64,000 bases of DNA, from contig JBAZKV010000003.1 in NCBI GenBank assembly GCA_041650635.1, positions 1-64,000 on the forward strand, in the 5' to 3' direction. Below are positions 31,616-42,259 of this stretch, one piece after another; the first letter of the stretch is position 1; the number at the start of each line of letters is the position of its first letter. The translations under genes were made by a program, and so were the position numbers. Origin of the DNA: Candidatus Margulisiibacteriota bacterium (lineage in GTDB: Bacteria; Margulisbacteria; WOR-1; JAKLHX01; JBAZKV01). Below the pieces are notes generated by a model. The model ran no database searches. It worked only from the letters and a program-made list of their open reading frames with translations, and was not told where the DNA came from.

Positions 31616-32188
31616 ATGGCAGGCAATATCAAAAAAACCGTCTTTTTTGACAGGGATGGGACGCTTGTAAAGGATGTAGGCTATCTTTCCGATCCTGAAG
31701 ATATTGAGATACTGCCAGGAGCCGCGGAGGCTATAAAATTGCTTAACAGATCGGGATATCTGTCAATTGTCATCTCTAATCAAGCCGCTGTTGCAAGGGG
31801 GATTTTGACGGAGGAAGCTCTGAAAAAACTTAACACTGCTATCCTTAAAAAATTCAGCGAAAAAGGCGCAATAATCGATGATGTCTATTATTGCCCGCAT
31901 CATCCTACCGCTGGGGCTTCAGCTTATACAATCAAATGCGAATGCAGAAAACCAAAGCCGGGCATGATACTAAGGGCCCAAAAAGAGCATGATATTGACC
32001 TGTCTTTGTCCTATATGGTTGGAGACAAAAGTATTGATGTTGAGGCCGGCAAAAATGCAGGCTGCCGTTCGATCCTTGTCCTTACGGGTTATGGCAGTGA
32101 GGAAAAGAGTAAACCAGGGTTTTCTGCGGACTTTATAGCAAATGACCCGCTTGAAGCTGTCAAATGGATCTTGAGGAAGGGGCGATGA
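31616..32188 (+). CDS. gmhB: D-glycero-D-manno-heptose-1,7-bisphosphate 7-phosphatase
   Basis: A 190-residue HAD phosphatase that removes the 7-phosphate of heptose 1,7-bisphosphate. It has the nucleophile motif FFDRDGTLVKDVGY, ISNQAAVARG, the zinc knot CPHHP plus CECRKPKPGM, and GDKSIDVEAGKNAG. First gene of a run of 32 plus-strand genes; its near-leaderless ATG lies two bases after the palindromic operator. Overlaps gmhA by four bases. Works with GmhA and HddA in this operon to make heptose 1-phosphate. Confidence 0.94.
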   Translation: MAGNIKKTVFFDRDGTLVKDVGYLSDPEDIEILPGAAEAIKLLNRSGYLSIVISNQAAVARGILTEEALKKLNTAILKKFSEKGAIIDDVYYCPHHPTAGASAYTIKCECRKPKPGMILRAQKEHDIDLSLSYMVGDKSIDVEAGKNAGCRSILVLTGYGSEEKSKPGFSADFIANDPLEAVKWILRKGR

Positions 32189-32775
32189 AAGATATGATCA
32201 AGCAGCACATAATAGGATCTATCGAGGTTAAAAACCTGATGTTGAGCGAGGGAGCTCTTGTCTCAAGTATCGGGCAGATATCCGAAGTGATAGTAAGCGC
32301 GTATAGAAACGGCAATAAAGTACTTATTGCGGGCAACGGAGGAAGCGCGGCTGACAGTCAGCACATGGCGGCCGAGTTCGTGAGCAGGTTCAATTTTGAC
32401 AGGCCTGCGCTGCCTTCGATAGCCCTTACCACCGATACATCCATGCTCACGGCCATCGGGAATGACTACGGTTTTGATAAGGTTTTTTCTAGGCAGATCG
32501 AAGCTAACGGGGCAAAGGGGGATGTTTTTATCGGGATATCGACCTCCGGCAATTCACAGAACATTATTGAAGGACTAAAAACGGCAAAAGCCAGAGGACT
32601 CCGCACCATAGGCTTTACCAATAAAACCGGCGGGAAGATGGCCCAGTTCTGCGATCACTGCATAAAAGTCCCTTCGATGAACACCCCCAGAGTGCAGGAA
32701 TGCCACATATTGATAGCACACATCATCTGTGCGGTTGTTGAAGACAAAATTTTCGGGAAAGAATACAAAAAGTGA
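32185..32775 (+). CDS. gmhA: Sedoheptulose-7-phosphate isomerase
   Basis: A 196-residue SIS-domain isomerase turning sedoheptulose 7-phosphate into D-glycero-D-manno-heptose 7-phosphate, the first step of heptose synthesis. ATG 32185 overlaps the gmhB stop (ATGA) and has AGGAAGGGG before it. Motifs: LIAGNGGSAADSQHMAAEFV, TTDTSMLTAIGNDYG, ISTSGNSQNIIEGL, and the C-terminal QECHILIAHIIC with active-site His. Full length. Confidence 0.95.
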   Translation: MKDMIKQHIIGSIEVKNLMLSEGALVSSIGQISEVIVSAYRNGNKVLIAGNGGSAADSQHMAAEFVSRFNFDRPALPSIALTTDTSMLTAIGNDYGFDKVFSRQIEANGAKGDVFIGISTSGNSQNIIEGLKTAKARGLRTIGFTNKTGGKMAQFCDHCIKVPSMNTPRVQECHILIAHIICAVVEDKIFGKEYKK

Positions 32776-33710
32776 AAAAAAACTCAAAGATCTATGTGGC
32801 CGGACATACGGGACTGCTGGGATCAAGCCTTATGAAAAAGCTGACATCAGAAGGATACAGCAATATCGTTACCAGAACACACAGGGAACTGGACCTAATG
32901 CAGGCGCAGAAAGTGACGGACTTTTTTGATAAGGAACGGCCGGAATTTGTTTTTCTTGCGGCGGGAATGACGGGAGGCATCCTGGCCAATTCCACTTACC
33001 CTGCGGATTTTTTCCACAGGAACATCTCTATACAGGACAATGTGTTCGAAGCCGCGAAGAAATACGGTGTTGATAACCTTGTCTTCTACGGCTCATCATG
33101 CATGTATCCCAAAATATGTCCACAGCCGATGAAAGAGGAATATCTTTTCACCGGACATACCGAGCCCACAAGCGAAGCATATGCCGCTGCCAAGATCGCC
33201 GGCATCTACGCCTGCAGGGCTTATAATAAACAGGCTGGCCGCAACATTTTTATAGCTCTGGTGCCCAATTCGCTTTACGGCATCAACGATAGTCATGATC
33301 CGCAGAATTCGCATGTCATTTCATCGATGATGGCAAAATTCAGCAAAGCCGCGAAGGAGAACGCCAAAACCGTTGAGTTGTGGGGCACAGGGACTCCGCG
33401 CAGGGAATTTCTTTTCAGTGACGACGCGGCCAAAGCCTCTGTCTTTGCCGTCAAGAACGCGGATAAGCTTGAGAACAGTCATTATAACATCGGTCCAGGT
33501 TCTGACCACACCATAAAAGAACTGGCAGGCTTGATAGCCGCTGAAGCAGGGTTTAAGGGCTCCATTGTGTGGGACAGTTCGCGGCCTGACGGCACACCAA
33601 GAAAACTTCTTGATAGTTCAAGGTTCCGCGCCCTTGGCTGGGTGCCGGAAACCATGCTGAAAGAAGGGATCAAAGCGGCATACAAAGCCTATATTGAGGC
33701 GCAGAAATGA
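32772..33710 (+). CDS. GDP-L-fucose synthase-like NAD(P)-dependent epimerase/reductase
   Basis: A 312-residue SDR of the Fcl family, which converts GDP-4-keto-6-deoxy sugars by epimerisation and reduction. GTG 32772 overlaps gmhA by four bases. It keeps YVAGHTGLLGSSLMKKL, LAAGMTGGILANS, the catalytic Ser in GSSCMYPKICPQP, and Tyr/Lys in EAYAAAKIAG. Placed among heptose genes and without a visible gmd-type dehydratase, it may act on a GDP-heptose derivative (DmhB-like) rather than on GDP-mannose products; that is inference. Confidence 0.85.
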   Translation: MKKNSKIYVAGHTGLLGSSLMKKLTSEGYSNIVTRTHRELDLMQAQKVTDFFDKERPEFVFLAAGMTGGILANSTYPADFFHRNISIQDNVFEAAKKYGVDNLVFYGSSCMYPKICPQPMKEEYLFTGHTEPTSEAYAAAKIAGIYACRAYNKQAGRNIFIALVPNSLYGINDSHDPQNSHVISSMMAKFSKAAKENAKTVELWGTGTPRREFLFSDDAAKASVFAVKNADKLENSHYNIGPGSDHTIKELAGLIAAEAGFKGSIVWDSSRPDGTPRKLLDSSRFRALGWVPETMLKEGIKAAYKAYIEAQK

Positions 33711-34521
33711 AAGAAGATAAGATCAAAACTTTCAAAGAAAAAGCTCTCCGGGTCAGAAAAGAGACGATGAAGATCCATTCCATCGCGCCAGAGACCAGGA
33801 TCGCGTCTTCTCTGTCGTGTGTTGAGATCTTAACGGTCCTGTTTTACGGTGGATACATAAAATTCGATCCCAAAAAGCCGGAGTGGGAAGGCCGTGACAG
33901 GTTTGTCATAAGCAAGGCCCACGGATCGGTATCGTTCTATCCCGTGCTCGCGGATCTGGGGTTTATTCAGGAAAAAGAGCTTTCAAGGGTCTGTTTCGAA
34001 GGCGCACAGCTTCCCGGAATACCGGACATGCTGATCCCGGGATATGAGACCATAAACGGTTCTCTGGGGCACGGAGCCGGGGTCGCGTGCGGGATGGCGG
34101 CAGCTCTAAAGCTGAAAAATTCAAATTCAAAAGTTTTTGTCCTTATTGGAGACGGGGAACTTTACGAAGGCTCGGTTTGGGAGGCGGTAATGTTCGCCGG
34201 AGAACATAAGCTTGACAATCTGGTGATGATCCTTGACGCGAACAAGGCCTGCATGCTCGATTTTTGCAAGAACATCATAGACATGAGCCCGCTGGAAGAC
34301 AAATTCTCCGCTTTCAGATGGGATGTACAGAGAGTTGACGGACATGACATGGAAGCTCTCTGCCTTGCTCTTGATAAAACCGCGTCTTCATTAGTAAAGC
34401 CCAAAGTTATAATTGCGGATACCGTAAAGGGCAAAGGCATCCCTTCTCTTGAGACCGATCCTCTAAGCCATATCAGGACAGTAAAAAAGGAAGACATAGA
34501 TAAAATACTGGAGACCCTTAA

Positions 34522-34525
<4 letters not shown>
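33707..34525 (+). CDS. Transketolase, N-terminal (TPP-binding) subunit
   Basis: A 272-residue half-transketolase holding the diphosphate/TPP part: SKAHGSVSFYPVLADLGF, INGSLGHGAGVACGMAAALK and the TPP motif GDGELYEGSVWEAV ending near ILDANKACMLD. Four-base overlap with its C-terminal partner shows the two halves are made together. Split transketolases like this are common inside sugar loci. Here it could make sedoheptulose 7-phosphate, the direct substrate of GmhA two genes upstream, or pass a two-carbon unit to a keto sugar. Confidence 0.9.
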
Positions 34526-36407
<1,882 letters not shown>

Positions 36408-36419
36408 TGGAGGGATATC

Positions 36420-37415
36420 GTGATCATAACAAGGACGCCGTTCCGCATTTCTTTTTTCGGTGGAGGCACCGATTATCCGGTCTGGTTCGAAGAGAACGGC
36501 GGAGCCGTCCTTTCCACCACCATAGACAAATACTGTTACATAACCTGCAGATATCTGCCTCAGTTTTTTCAGCACAAGCACAGGATCGTCTATTCCAAGG
36601 TCGAGAACGTAAAAAAAATATCTGAAATAAAACATCCCGCCGTCAGAGCGGTGCTCACAAAAATGAAGATGAAAGAGGGGATAGAGATCCATCATGACGG
36701 GGATCTGCCCGCCAGATCCGGGCTGGGATCGAGCTCTTCTTTTACTGTTGGGCTCATCAACGCAGTCTATGCCCTAAGAAGCAGAATGGCGACCAAATAT
36801 GTCCTGGCAAAAGAAGCCATAGATATTGAGAGGCATGTTCTAAGAGAAAACGTCGGCTCCCAGGACCAGGTGGCGGCCTCTTACGGAGGGCTCAACAAGA
36901 TCAGCTTTAGCAGGAACAATAAATTCTGCGTTGAGCCCGTAATACTTGATCTGGCCAAAAAAGAGGCGCTGCAGGGACACCTGATGCTTTTCTTTACCGG
37001 ACTTTCAAGAATAGCCTCACGGATAGCGAAAAAACAGATAGCTTCCACCCCTTCAAAAGGAAATGAGCTGCGGCAGATGTACAGGATGGTGGATGAAGCA
37101 AAGGACATATTGACCGGGAGTTCGGACATCAGCGAATTCGGGAATCTGCTCCACAAGTCCTGGCTTCTCAAAAAATCGCTTACAGACAAAATATCCAATC
37201 CCGACCTGGACGGCATTTACTCCGACGCGCTGAAGGCGGGTGCTACAGGCGGAAAAGTCCTCGGGGCCGGCGGCGGCGGCTTTATGCTTTTCTTTGTTAA
37301 ACCCGCGAAACAACACAGCGTCAGAAAGGCTCTCAAAGGACTTCTGGAAGTAAAATTCAAATTCGAGAATGCTGGAAGCCAGGTGATATTCTGCCAGGAC
37401 CAGGGAATGAGATAG
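36420..37415 (+). CDS. hddA: D-glycero-D-manno-heptose 7-phosphate kinase, HddA-like
   Basis: A 331-residue GHMP kinase. GTG 36420 follows GGAGGG. It opens RTPFRISFFGGGTDYPVWF, has the ATP loop DLPARSGLGSSSSFTVGL and the third GHMP motif GGKVLGAGGGGFMLFF. This fits HddA, which adds phosphate at C1 of heptose 7-phosphate in the GDP-D-alpha-heptose route. GmhA and GmhB are in the same operon; the guanylyltransferase HddC was not found in the window and may lie outside. Confidence 0.9.
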   Translation: MIITRTPFRISFFGGGTDYPVWFEENGGAVLSTTIDKYCYITCRYLPQFFQHKHRIVYSKVENVKKISEIKHPAVRAVLTKMKMKEGIEIHHDGDLPARSGLGSSSSFTVGLINAVYALRSRMATKYVLAKEAIDIERHVLRENVGSQDQVAASYGGLNKISFSRNNKFCVEPVILDLAKKEALQGHLMLFFTGLSRIASRIAKKQIASTPSKGNELRQMYRMVDEAKDILTGSSDISEFGNLLHKSWLLKKSLTDKISNPDLDGIYSDALKAGATGGKVLGAGGGGFMLFFVKPAKQHSVRKALKGLLEVKFKFENAGSQVIFCQDQGMR

Positions 37416-37433
37416 AAAAAGGAGGACAGTGAT

Positions 37434-38642
37434 TTGAGCGAGAAAATGAAGGTCCCGTTCGGAACAATGTCTGTGACCGACAAGGCAAAGAACCTTCTGT
37501 CGCAGGCCATGGAATCAGGACTTTTGTCCTCAGGTAAATATGTTAGGGAATTTGAGGAAAAATACGCCGAGCTGATAGGGACGAAAGAGGCGGTGGCAGT
37601 GAGCACCGGGACGGACGCGGATACTCTTGCCCTTGCGGTCCTTTACGATTACGGCGCAAAAAGGGGAGATGAGATCATAATCCCTTCTCTTTCATTTGTT
37701 GCCACCGGCAATGCGGTCCTTCACGCGGGATTCAAGCCTGTTTTTGTTGATGTGAAACTTGATACTCTCAACATTGATCCAGACGGCATTGAAAAAGTCA
37801 TAACAGAAAGAACAAGGGCGATAATGCCGGTGCATTTGATGGGCAAACCGGCCGAAATGGATAAGATAACGGCTATCGCCAAAAAGCATAAGCTTTATGT
37901 GATCGAGGACGCCGCGGAGGCCCACGGAAGCAAGTATAAGGGACATAACATAGGTTCAATAGGCGACATGGCCGCTTACAGCCTGTATGTCGCGCACATG
38001 ATCTCGACTGTTGAAGGCGGAATAATAACGACCGACAACAGCGAGTTTGCCGAAATACTGAGGTCTCTTAGATCTCACGGCCGCTCCTGCAACTGCCGCT
38101 CCTGCGTGATGAATAAAGGCCAGATCACCTGCGAAAAGAGGTTCAAGAGCGGAAAAGATATCAGGTTCATTTTTGAAAGGGTCGGCTACTCGTCAAAGAT
38201 GAACGAACTTGAAGCGGCTGTGGGGCTGGGGAACATAGAGGCCTGGCCAAAATACCTGGCAACAAGAAGAAAGAACCTGGAATATCTTCTTGCGAATTTC
38301 GGAAAATATTCTCCAAACCTCTTTTCTATAAAAGAGGATAAAGACGAGTTCATAGGGCCTCACGCGTTCCCTGTGATCATCGGAAAAGACGCAAAATTCA
38401 CGAGAGATGAGCTTGTGGATCATCTCAGCAGGAACGGCATCGATTCGAGGAACATGTTCCTTTCTATGCCCACCCAGTGCCCCGGATTCGCATATCTGGG
38501 ATATGAACTTGGCCAGTTCCCGGCCGCGGAGTATGTAGGCAACAACGGTCTGCACATAGGACTGCATCAGGACCTTGATCTGCGGCACATGGAATACTTT
38601 ATAAAAGTGGTGGATGATTTTATGGCCGTGAACGGTAAATGA
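37434..38642 (+). CDS. DegT-fold sugar 3-dehydratase-like enzyme with His in place of the PLP lysine
   Basis: A 402-residue protein of the DegT aminotransferase fold. TTG 37434 follows AAGGAGGA at 7 bases. The residue that normally is the PLP Lys is His188 (YSLYVAHMISTVEGG), as in RfbH/DdhC and ColD, which dehydrate C3 of 4-keto-6-deoxy sugars with bound PMP. A Cys group (Cys219, 221, 224, 233 in RSCNCRSCVMNKGQITCEKR) sits where RfbH/DdhC have part of their iron-sulfur site, though the first ligand Cys near residue 160 (EDAAEAHGS) is missing. So a 3-deoxy-sugar dehydratase, not an aminotransferase, is expected. It would need a reductase, none seen nearby. Confidence 0.82.
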   Translation: MSEKMKVPFGTMSVTDKAKNLLSQAMESGLLSSGKYVREFEEKYAELIGTKEAVAVSTGTDADTLALAVLYDYGAKRGDEIIIPSLSFVATGNAVLHAGFKPVFVDVKLDTLNIDPDGIEKVITERTRAIMPVHLMGKPAEMDKITAIAKKHKLYVIEDAAEAHGSKYKGHNIGSIGDMAAYSLYVAHMISTVEGGIITTDNSEFAEILRSLRSHGRSCNCRSCVMNKGQITCEKRFKSGKDIRFIFERVGYSSKMNELEAAVGLGNIEAWPKYLATRRKNLEYLLANFGKYSPNLFSIKEDKDEFIGPHAFPVIIGKDAKFTRDELVDHLSRNGIDSRNMFLSMPTQCPGFAYLGYELGQFPAAEYVGNNGLHIGLHQDLDLRHMEYFIKVVDDFMAVNGK

Positions 38643-40429
38643 AAATATATAAGATATTAAGAGCTCATATACTGCTCATCACGCTGCTTGTGGCGGTAAG
38701 CATAATCGCGGCGCTGCTTGAGAGCGTGGGCATTTCCATGGTCTTTCCGATACTGCAAAGCATGACCAATATGTCCACTGCCTCGATCCCGTTCCCCTTT
38801 AATAAATTGTCAGACCTCTTTGCCGGGATGTCTTTGAGCACAAGGTTCCAGCTGGTGGCGGTGATACTGTTCGTTTCTACTTTGATAAAAGGTATCTTTA
38901 CATATTTGAGCGGTATCCTGACAGGCAAACTTCAGATAGTTGTGACAAAACACGCAAGGATGGATTGCGTCAGGCAGCTGATGAGCGTAAGCATGGGATA
39001 TTTTAACAACAGAAGGGCTTCGGACCTTCAGCTGATCATAGACGGATACACAAGCTCAACGGCAGGAGCGCTGGTTAACCTTATCGGCTCGGCGCTCCCC
39101 CAGCTTTTTACGGCTTCAATAATGCTGGCGCTTCTTTTTATGCTTTCGTGGCAGATGACGCTATATTCAATAATTCTTGTTTCAATTGCGTCTGTTGTAT
39201 TGAACATTTATTCAAAAAGGATGAGGCTTGTTGCCCAAAATCTCATTGATGCCTCTTACGATTTTAATAAAGTGCTTTTTGACATTCTTCACGGGATGAA
39301 GATCATAAGATTGTTCAGCCGTGAAAGGTTTATGGTTGAAAAATTCGAAAATAAAGTGGATTCTTTTAACAAGGCCACATACGGAGTTGTTGACATATCC
39401 GGAAGGATAGGGCCTCTTTTTGAAGTTACGGGGATCGGGGTCCTCGCATTGATCCTGTTTTTTGGGGCGTTTTTTGTGCGCTCGCAGGGAACAGCCTGGG
39501 TCGGGATACTGCTGGCATTTCTTGTCTTTTTGACAAGGATCATCTCTCCGGTAAAGAGCCTGAACCAGACGCGAGCGGCTATCATCTCTAAATTGCCGGC
39601 GCTCCATGAACTTGAGAGCTTTCTTAATTCCGATAACAAAAATTATATTGTTAACGGCTCAAAGACCTTTGAAAGCCTAAAGGACAGCCTTGAATTCAAG
39701 AATGTTGAGTTCGGTTATGTCGCAGGAGAAGTAGTGTTGGACGGCCTTGATTTTAAAGTAAAAAAAGGATGGAAAGTGGGGATCGTGGGCCATTCCGGGT
39801 CCGGTAAATCGACGATTTCGGAACTTCTTATGCGTTTTTATGATCCCCAAAAAGGCGCTATCCTGCTGGACGGCCTGGACCTTAAGGAATATGACCTGTA
39901 TTCCTGGCGCCGGCATATCGGCGTGGTCTCTCAGGATATCTTCCTGTTCCATGAAACTGTAAGAACTAACATATCTTTTGGCAAAGAGAATGCTACGGAC
40001 TCTGAGATCGAACTGGCGGCAAAAAGAGCCCACGCTCATGACTTTATCCTGGGACTTCCCGACGGTTACGACACATTTATCGGGGACAGAGGTGTTTTGC
40101 TCTCTGGAGGAGAGCGGCAAAGAATAGCGATCGCGCGCGCGATCCTGGCCGAGCCGGAGGTCCTGATATTTGACGAGGCTACCTCATCGCTGGACACCAG
40201 GTCAGAACAGATAGTGCAGCAGGCGCTGGATGAGATAGGCAAGGGGAAAACAGTCATAACTATAGCGCACCGGCTTTCAACCATTGTAGATTCGGACATG
40301 ATAATTGTGGTCGGAGAAGGCAAGATCAAAGGCATGGGGACCCATCCGGATTTGATGCAAAATAATCCTGTCTATAGAAAACTGGTCGAAATGCAGAAAT
40401 TGGATCCCAAAAACAAATGCTTAGCATAA
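38639..40429 (+). CDS. MsbA-type ABC exporter (membrane and ATPase domains fused)
   Basis: A 596-residue half-transporter. Residues 1-320 hold about six membrane helices; the ATPase part has Walker A GHSGSGKSTISELL, Q-loop GVVSQDIFLFHE, signature LSGGERQRIAIARA, Walker B LIFDEATSSLD and the H-loop AHR. It works as a dimer. In a glycan operon it probably flips a lipid-linked sugar unit or exports a glycolipid. It overlaps the sugar dehydratase gene by four bases and the next membrane protein by 13. Confidence 0.93.
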   Translation: MKIYKILRAHILLITLLVAVSIIAALLESVGISMVFPILQSMTNMSTASIPFPFNKLSDLFAGMSLSTRFQLVAVILFVSTLIKGIFTYLSGILTGKLQIVVTKHARMDCVRQLMSVSMGYFNNRRASDLQLIIDGYTSSTAGALVNLIGSALPQLFTASIMLALLFMLSWQMTLYSIILVSIASVVLNIYSKRMRLVAQNLIDASYDFNKVLFDILHGMKIIRLFSRERFMVEKFENKVDSFNKATYGVVDISGRIGPLFEVTGIGVLALILFFGAFFVRSQGTAWVGILLAFLVFLTRIISPVKSLNQTRAAIISKLPALHELESFLNSDNKNYIVNGSKTFESLKDSLEFKNVEFGYVAGEVVLDGLDFKVKKGWKVGIVGHSGSGKSTISELLMRFYDPQKGAILLDGLDLKEYDLYSWRRHIGVVSQDIFLFHETVRTNISFGKENATDSEIELAAKRAHAHDFILGLPDGYDTFIGDRGVLLSGGERQRIAIARAILAEPEVLIFDEATSSLDTRSEQIVQQALDEIGKGKTVITIAHRLSTIVDSDMIIVVGEGKIKGMGTHPDLMQNNPVYRKLVEMQKLDPKNKCLA

Positions 40430-42258
40430 TAAACTTTTGGAATTGTTTGATCGCGGTATCTCTGATATCCGCCATCCAGTGCGTTATATTCTTGTTTCTT
40501 ACAAAAGGAATAACATACTTTGGCAAAGATACGGACAACTCAAAACAGGTGGCTTCGGCAGCCCAGTCGCCTAAATGGAGATGGCCCTCCGATATGCATA
40601 AGTATTCAGGAGGAAAATCCCGCATGAAAGACATTGTGGTGATCCTGCTCGCTTTTATGCAGAGATTGACTTTTGACAAAAAGAGCGATTATCCTCTGGT
40701 TGCGCTTTGCGCCGCGACAAATTCCATATCCTCGGTCCTGCTGTTTTTAATTGCCTGCAAATATTTTGGCCTGCCGATCGCACTGGTTGTATATCTGTTC
40801 TTTATATTTAGTGCCTGGCCTTGGCAGAACGCTCTGATGGGCTTTCATATTTCAACCGCCCAGATGTTCTTTCTGCTAACAGTCCTTTGTATCCAGATGC
40901 CGTGGTACCTGGCATCGGGCGCGGTCTTTGGCCTGATGCAATTTTCTTCGGCCTCATCCAGAAAGTTCAACGTTTTTGTTGTTGCGGCCATTGCTTACAG
41001 CCAGGTGCGGTTTTTTGCTTTTCCCGTAATGAACGGCTTATCGGGATTGGCGTCGTGGATATTCCTTGCGGCAGCGTTAATATGTTTAACTGCAAACGCG
41101 TTCATTAAAACAAAAGGAAGATTCTTTAAGATCATGTCTTTATTGATAAAGTCCACGGCTTATTCTTCATTGTATTGCGCGGTGTACATTTTATGTTTCG
41201 GGTTAAGAGCACTTATTTCTTCTCATGTACCGTTTGTTTTGGGGTTTGCCTGTGCTGTTTTACTTTTGTTGCTACCGAATGTCAAGAAAAACCTGGCAAG
41301 TTTCTTTGAATACTGGGACCTGGCCAGCAGCCTTGGCCATTTTAGATTGTACAGGACATATTTTGCAAAGACGGGAAAACCGATTAGCGATGATATGAGA
41401 GGCGCCGGCTGGATATGGGTCTATAGATATTACGGCAGGATCTCTTTGTTCACGTTCGGATCAAGCTTTTTAGGAGTGCTTGCGGTCATGTTCAAAGCTT
41501 TTAACGGGGGCAATGCTTTGTACGGTCTTGGGGAGCTGCTTTTAATCGTGCTCCTTAGTGCTTCTCCTGTGATCTGGGGAGAAGTTACCCGCGGCCCGCA
41601 GATAGGCCGGTCCTATTATCCGGGGTTTTACGGGCAATTGCTTGTGATCGCCTATTCTCTGGCAAAGATCGGAGTGTCTTTTGGGCATCCCCGGATCGTT
41701 GTGCCGCTTATACTTGTGCTGACCGTTCATGCTGTCTGGAATTACAGCATATTCTTTGGCGACTTATATCCGTCCAGGATGGCGGCGGCATGGCTGGCAA
41801 AAAAAATAAAGGCTCTAAATGTTAAACAGATCTACACATATGATACTCCGTACAATGATTCGCTTTTGGGAGTTGTTAAGCCTGAAGACCTGAAAGAAGT
41901 AAAGATAAATTATATTAAGAGCATTGATGAAGTCCTTAGCGGGCCTGGTGAAGAGGACAGCGCCGTTGTTGTTCCGGGGACGAGTTCCAAGTCCCTTGTC
42001 ATGGAATCTCACGAAGAAGCTTTCACGGACAGGGATTTTCGTTCGGACCCTGCGCTCAACAAGCTCATCGATTCGCGCAGGATCAGGGATGCTGCTCTGG
42101 CCTGTTTTAAGACCTTTGGGACCAGCAAGAACTGGATTAATGAAAGCGAAGTTCCCAGCTACCGATATTTGATCCTTAAAGAGATCAGCGATGAGGACAG
42201 ATGGAGAGGGCATGCATGGATATTGTCTGTCGCTAAATTGAGAAAGGTCGCGTGCTAG
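40417..42258 (+). CDS. Large polytopic membrane protein, possible GT-C-type glycosyltransferase
   Basis: A 613-residue protein not assigned to a family. Residues 1-470 contain roughly ten to twelve membrane helices (VLLFLIACKYFGLPIALVVY, VHAVWNYSIFFGD and others) and the last 140 residues are soluble (IYTYDTPYNDSLLGVVKPE, VVVPGTSSKSLVMESH). This many-helix body with a soluble C-terminal domain recalls lipid-sugar-dependent GT-C transferases or O-antigen polymerases, but no diagnostic motif was recognised. It overlaps the ABC exporter gene by 13 bases and is followed by a family 2-like glycosyltransferase. Confidence 0.6.
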   Translation: MLSIINFWNCLIAVSLISAIQCVIFLFLTKGITYFGKDTDNSKQVASAAQSPKWRWPSDMHKYSGGKSRMKDIVVILLAFMQRLTFDKKSDYPLVALCAATNSISSVLLFLIACKYFGLPIALVVYLFFIFSAWPWQNALMGFHISTAQMFFLLTVLCIQMPWYLASGAVFGLMQFSSASSRKFNVFVVAAIAYSQVRFFAFPVMNGLSGLASWIFLAAALICLTANAFIKTKGRFFKIMSLLIKSTAYSSLYCAVYILCFGLRALISSHVPFVLGFACAVLLLLLPNVKKNLASFFEYWDLASSLGHFRLYRTYFAKTGKPISDDMRGAGWIWVYRYYGRISLFTFGSSFLGVLAVMFKAFNGGNALYGLGELLLIVLLSASPVIWGEVTRGPQIGRSYYPGFYGQLLVIAYSLAKIGVSFGHPRIVVPLILVLTVHAVWNYSIFFGDLYPSRMAAAWLAKKIKALNVKQIYTYDTPYNDSLLGVVKPEDLKEVKINYIKSIDEVLSGPGEEDSAVVVPGTSSKSLVMESHEEAFTDRDFRSDPALNKLIDSRRIRDAALACFKTFGTSKNWINESEVPSYRYLILKEISDEDRWRGHAWILSVAKLRKVAC

Positions 42259-42259
42259 A

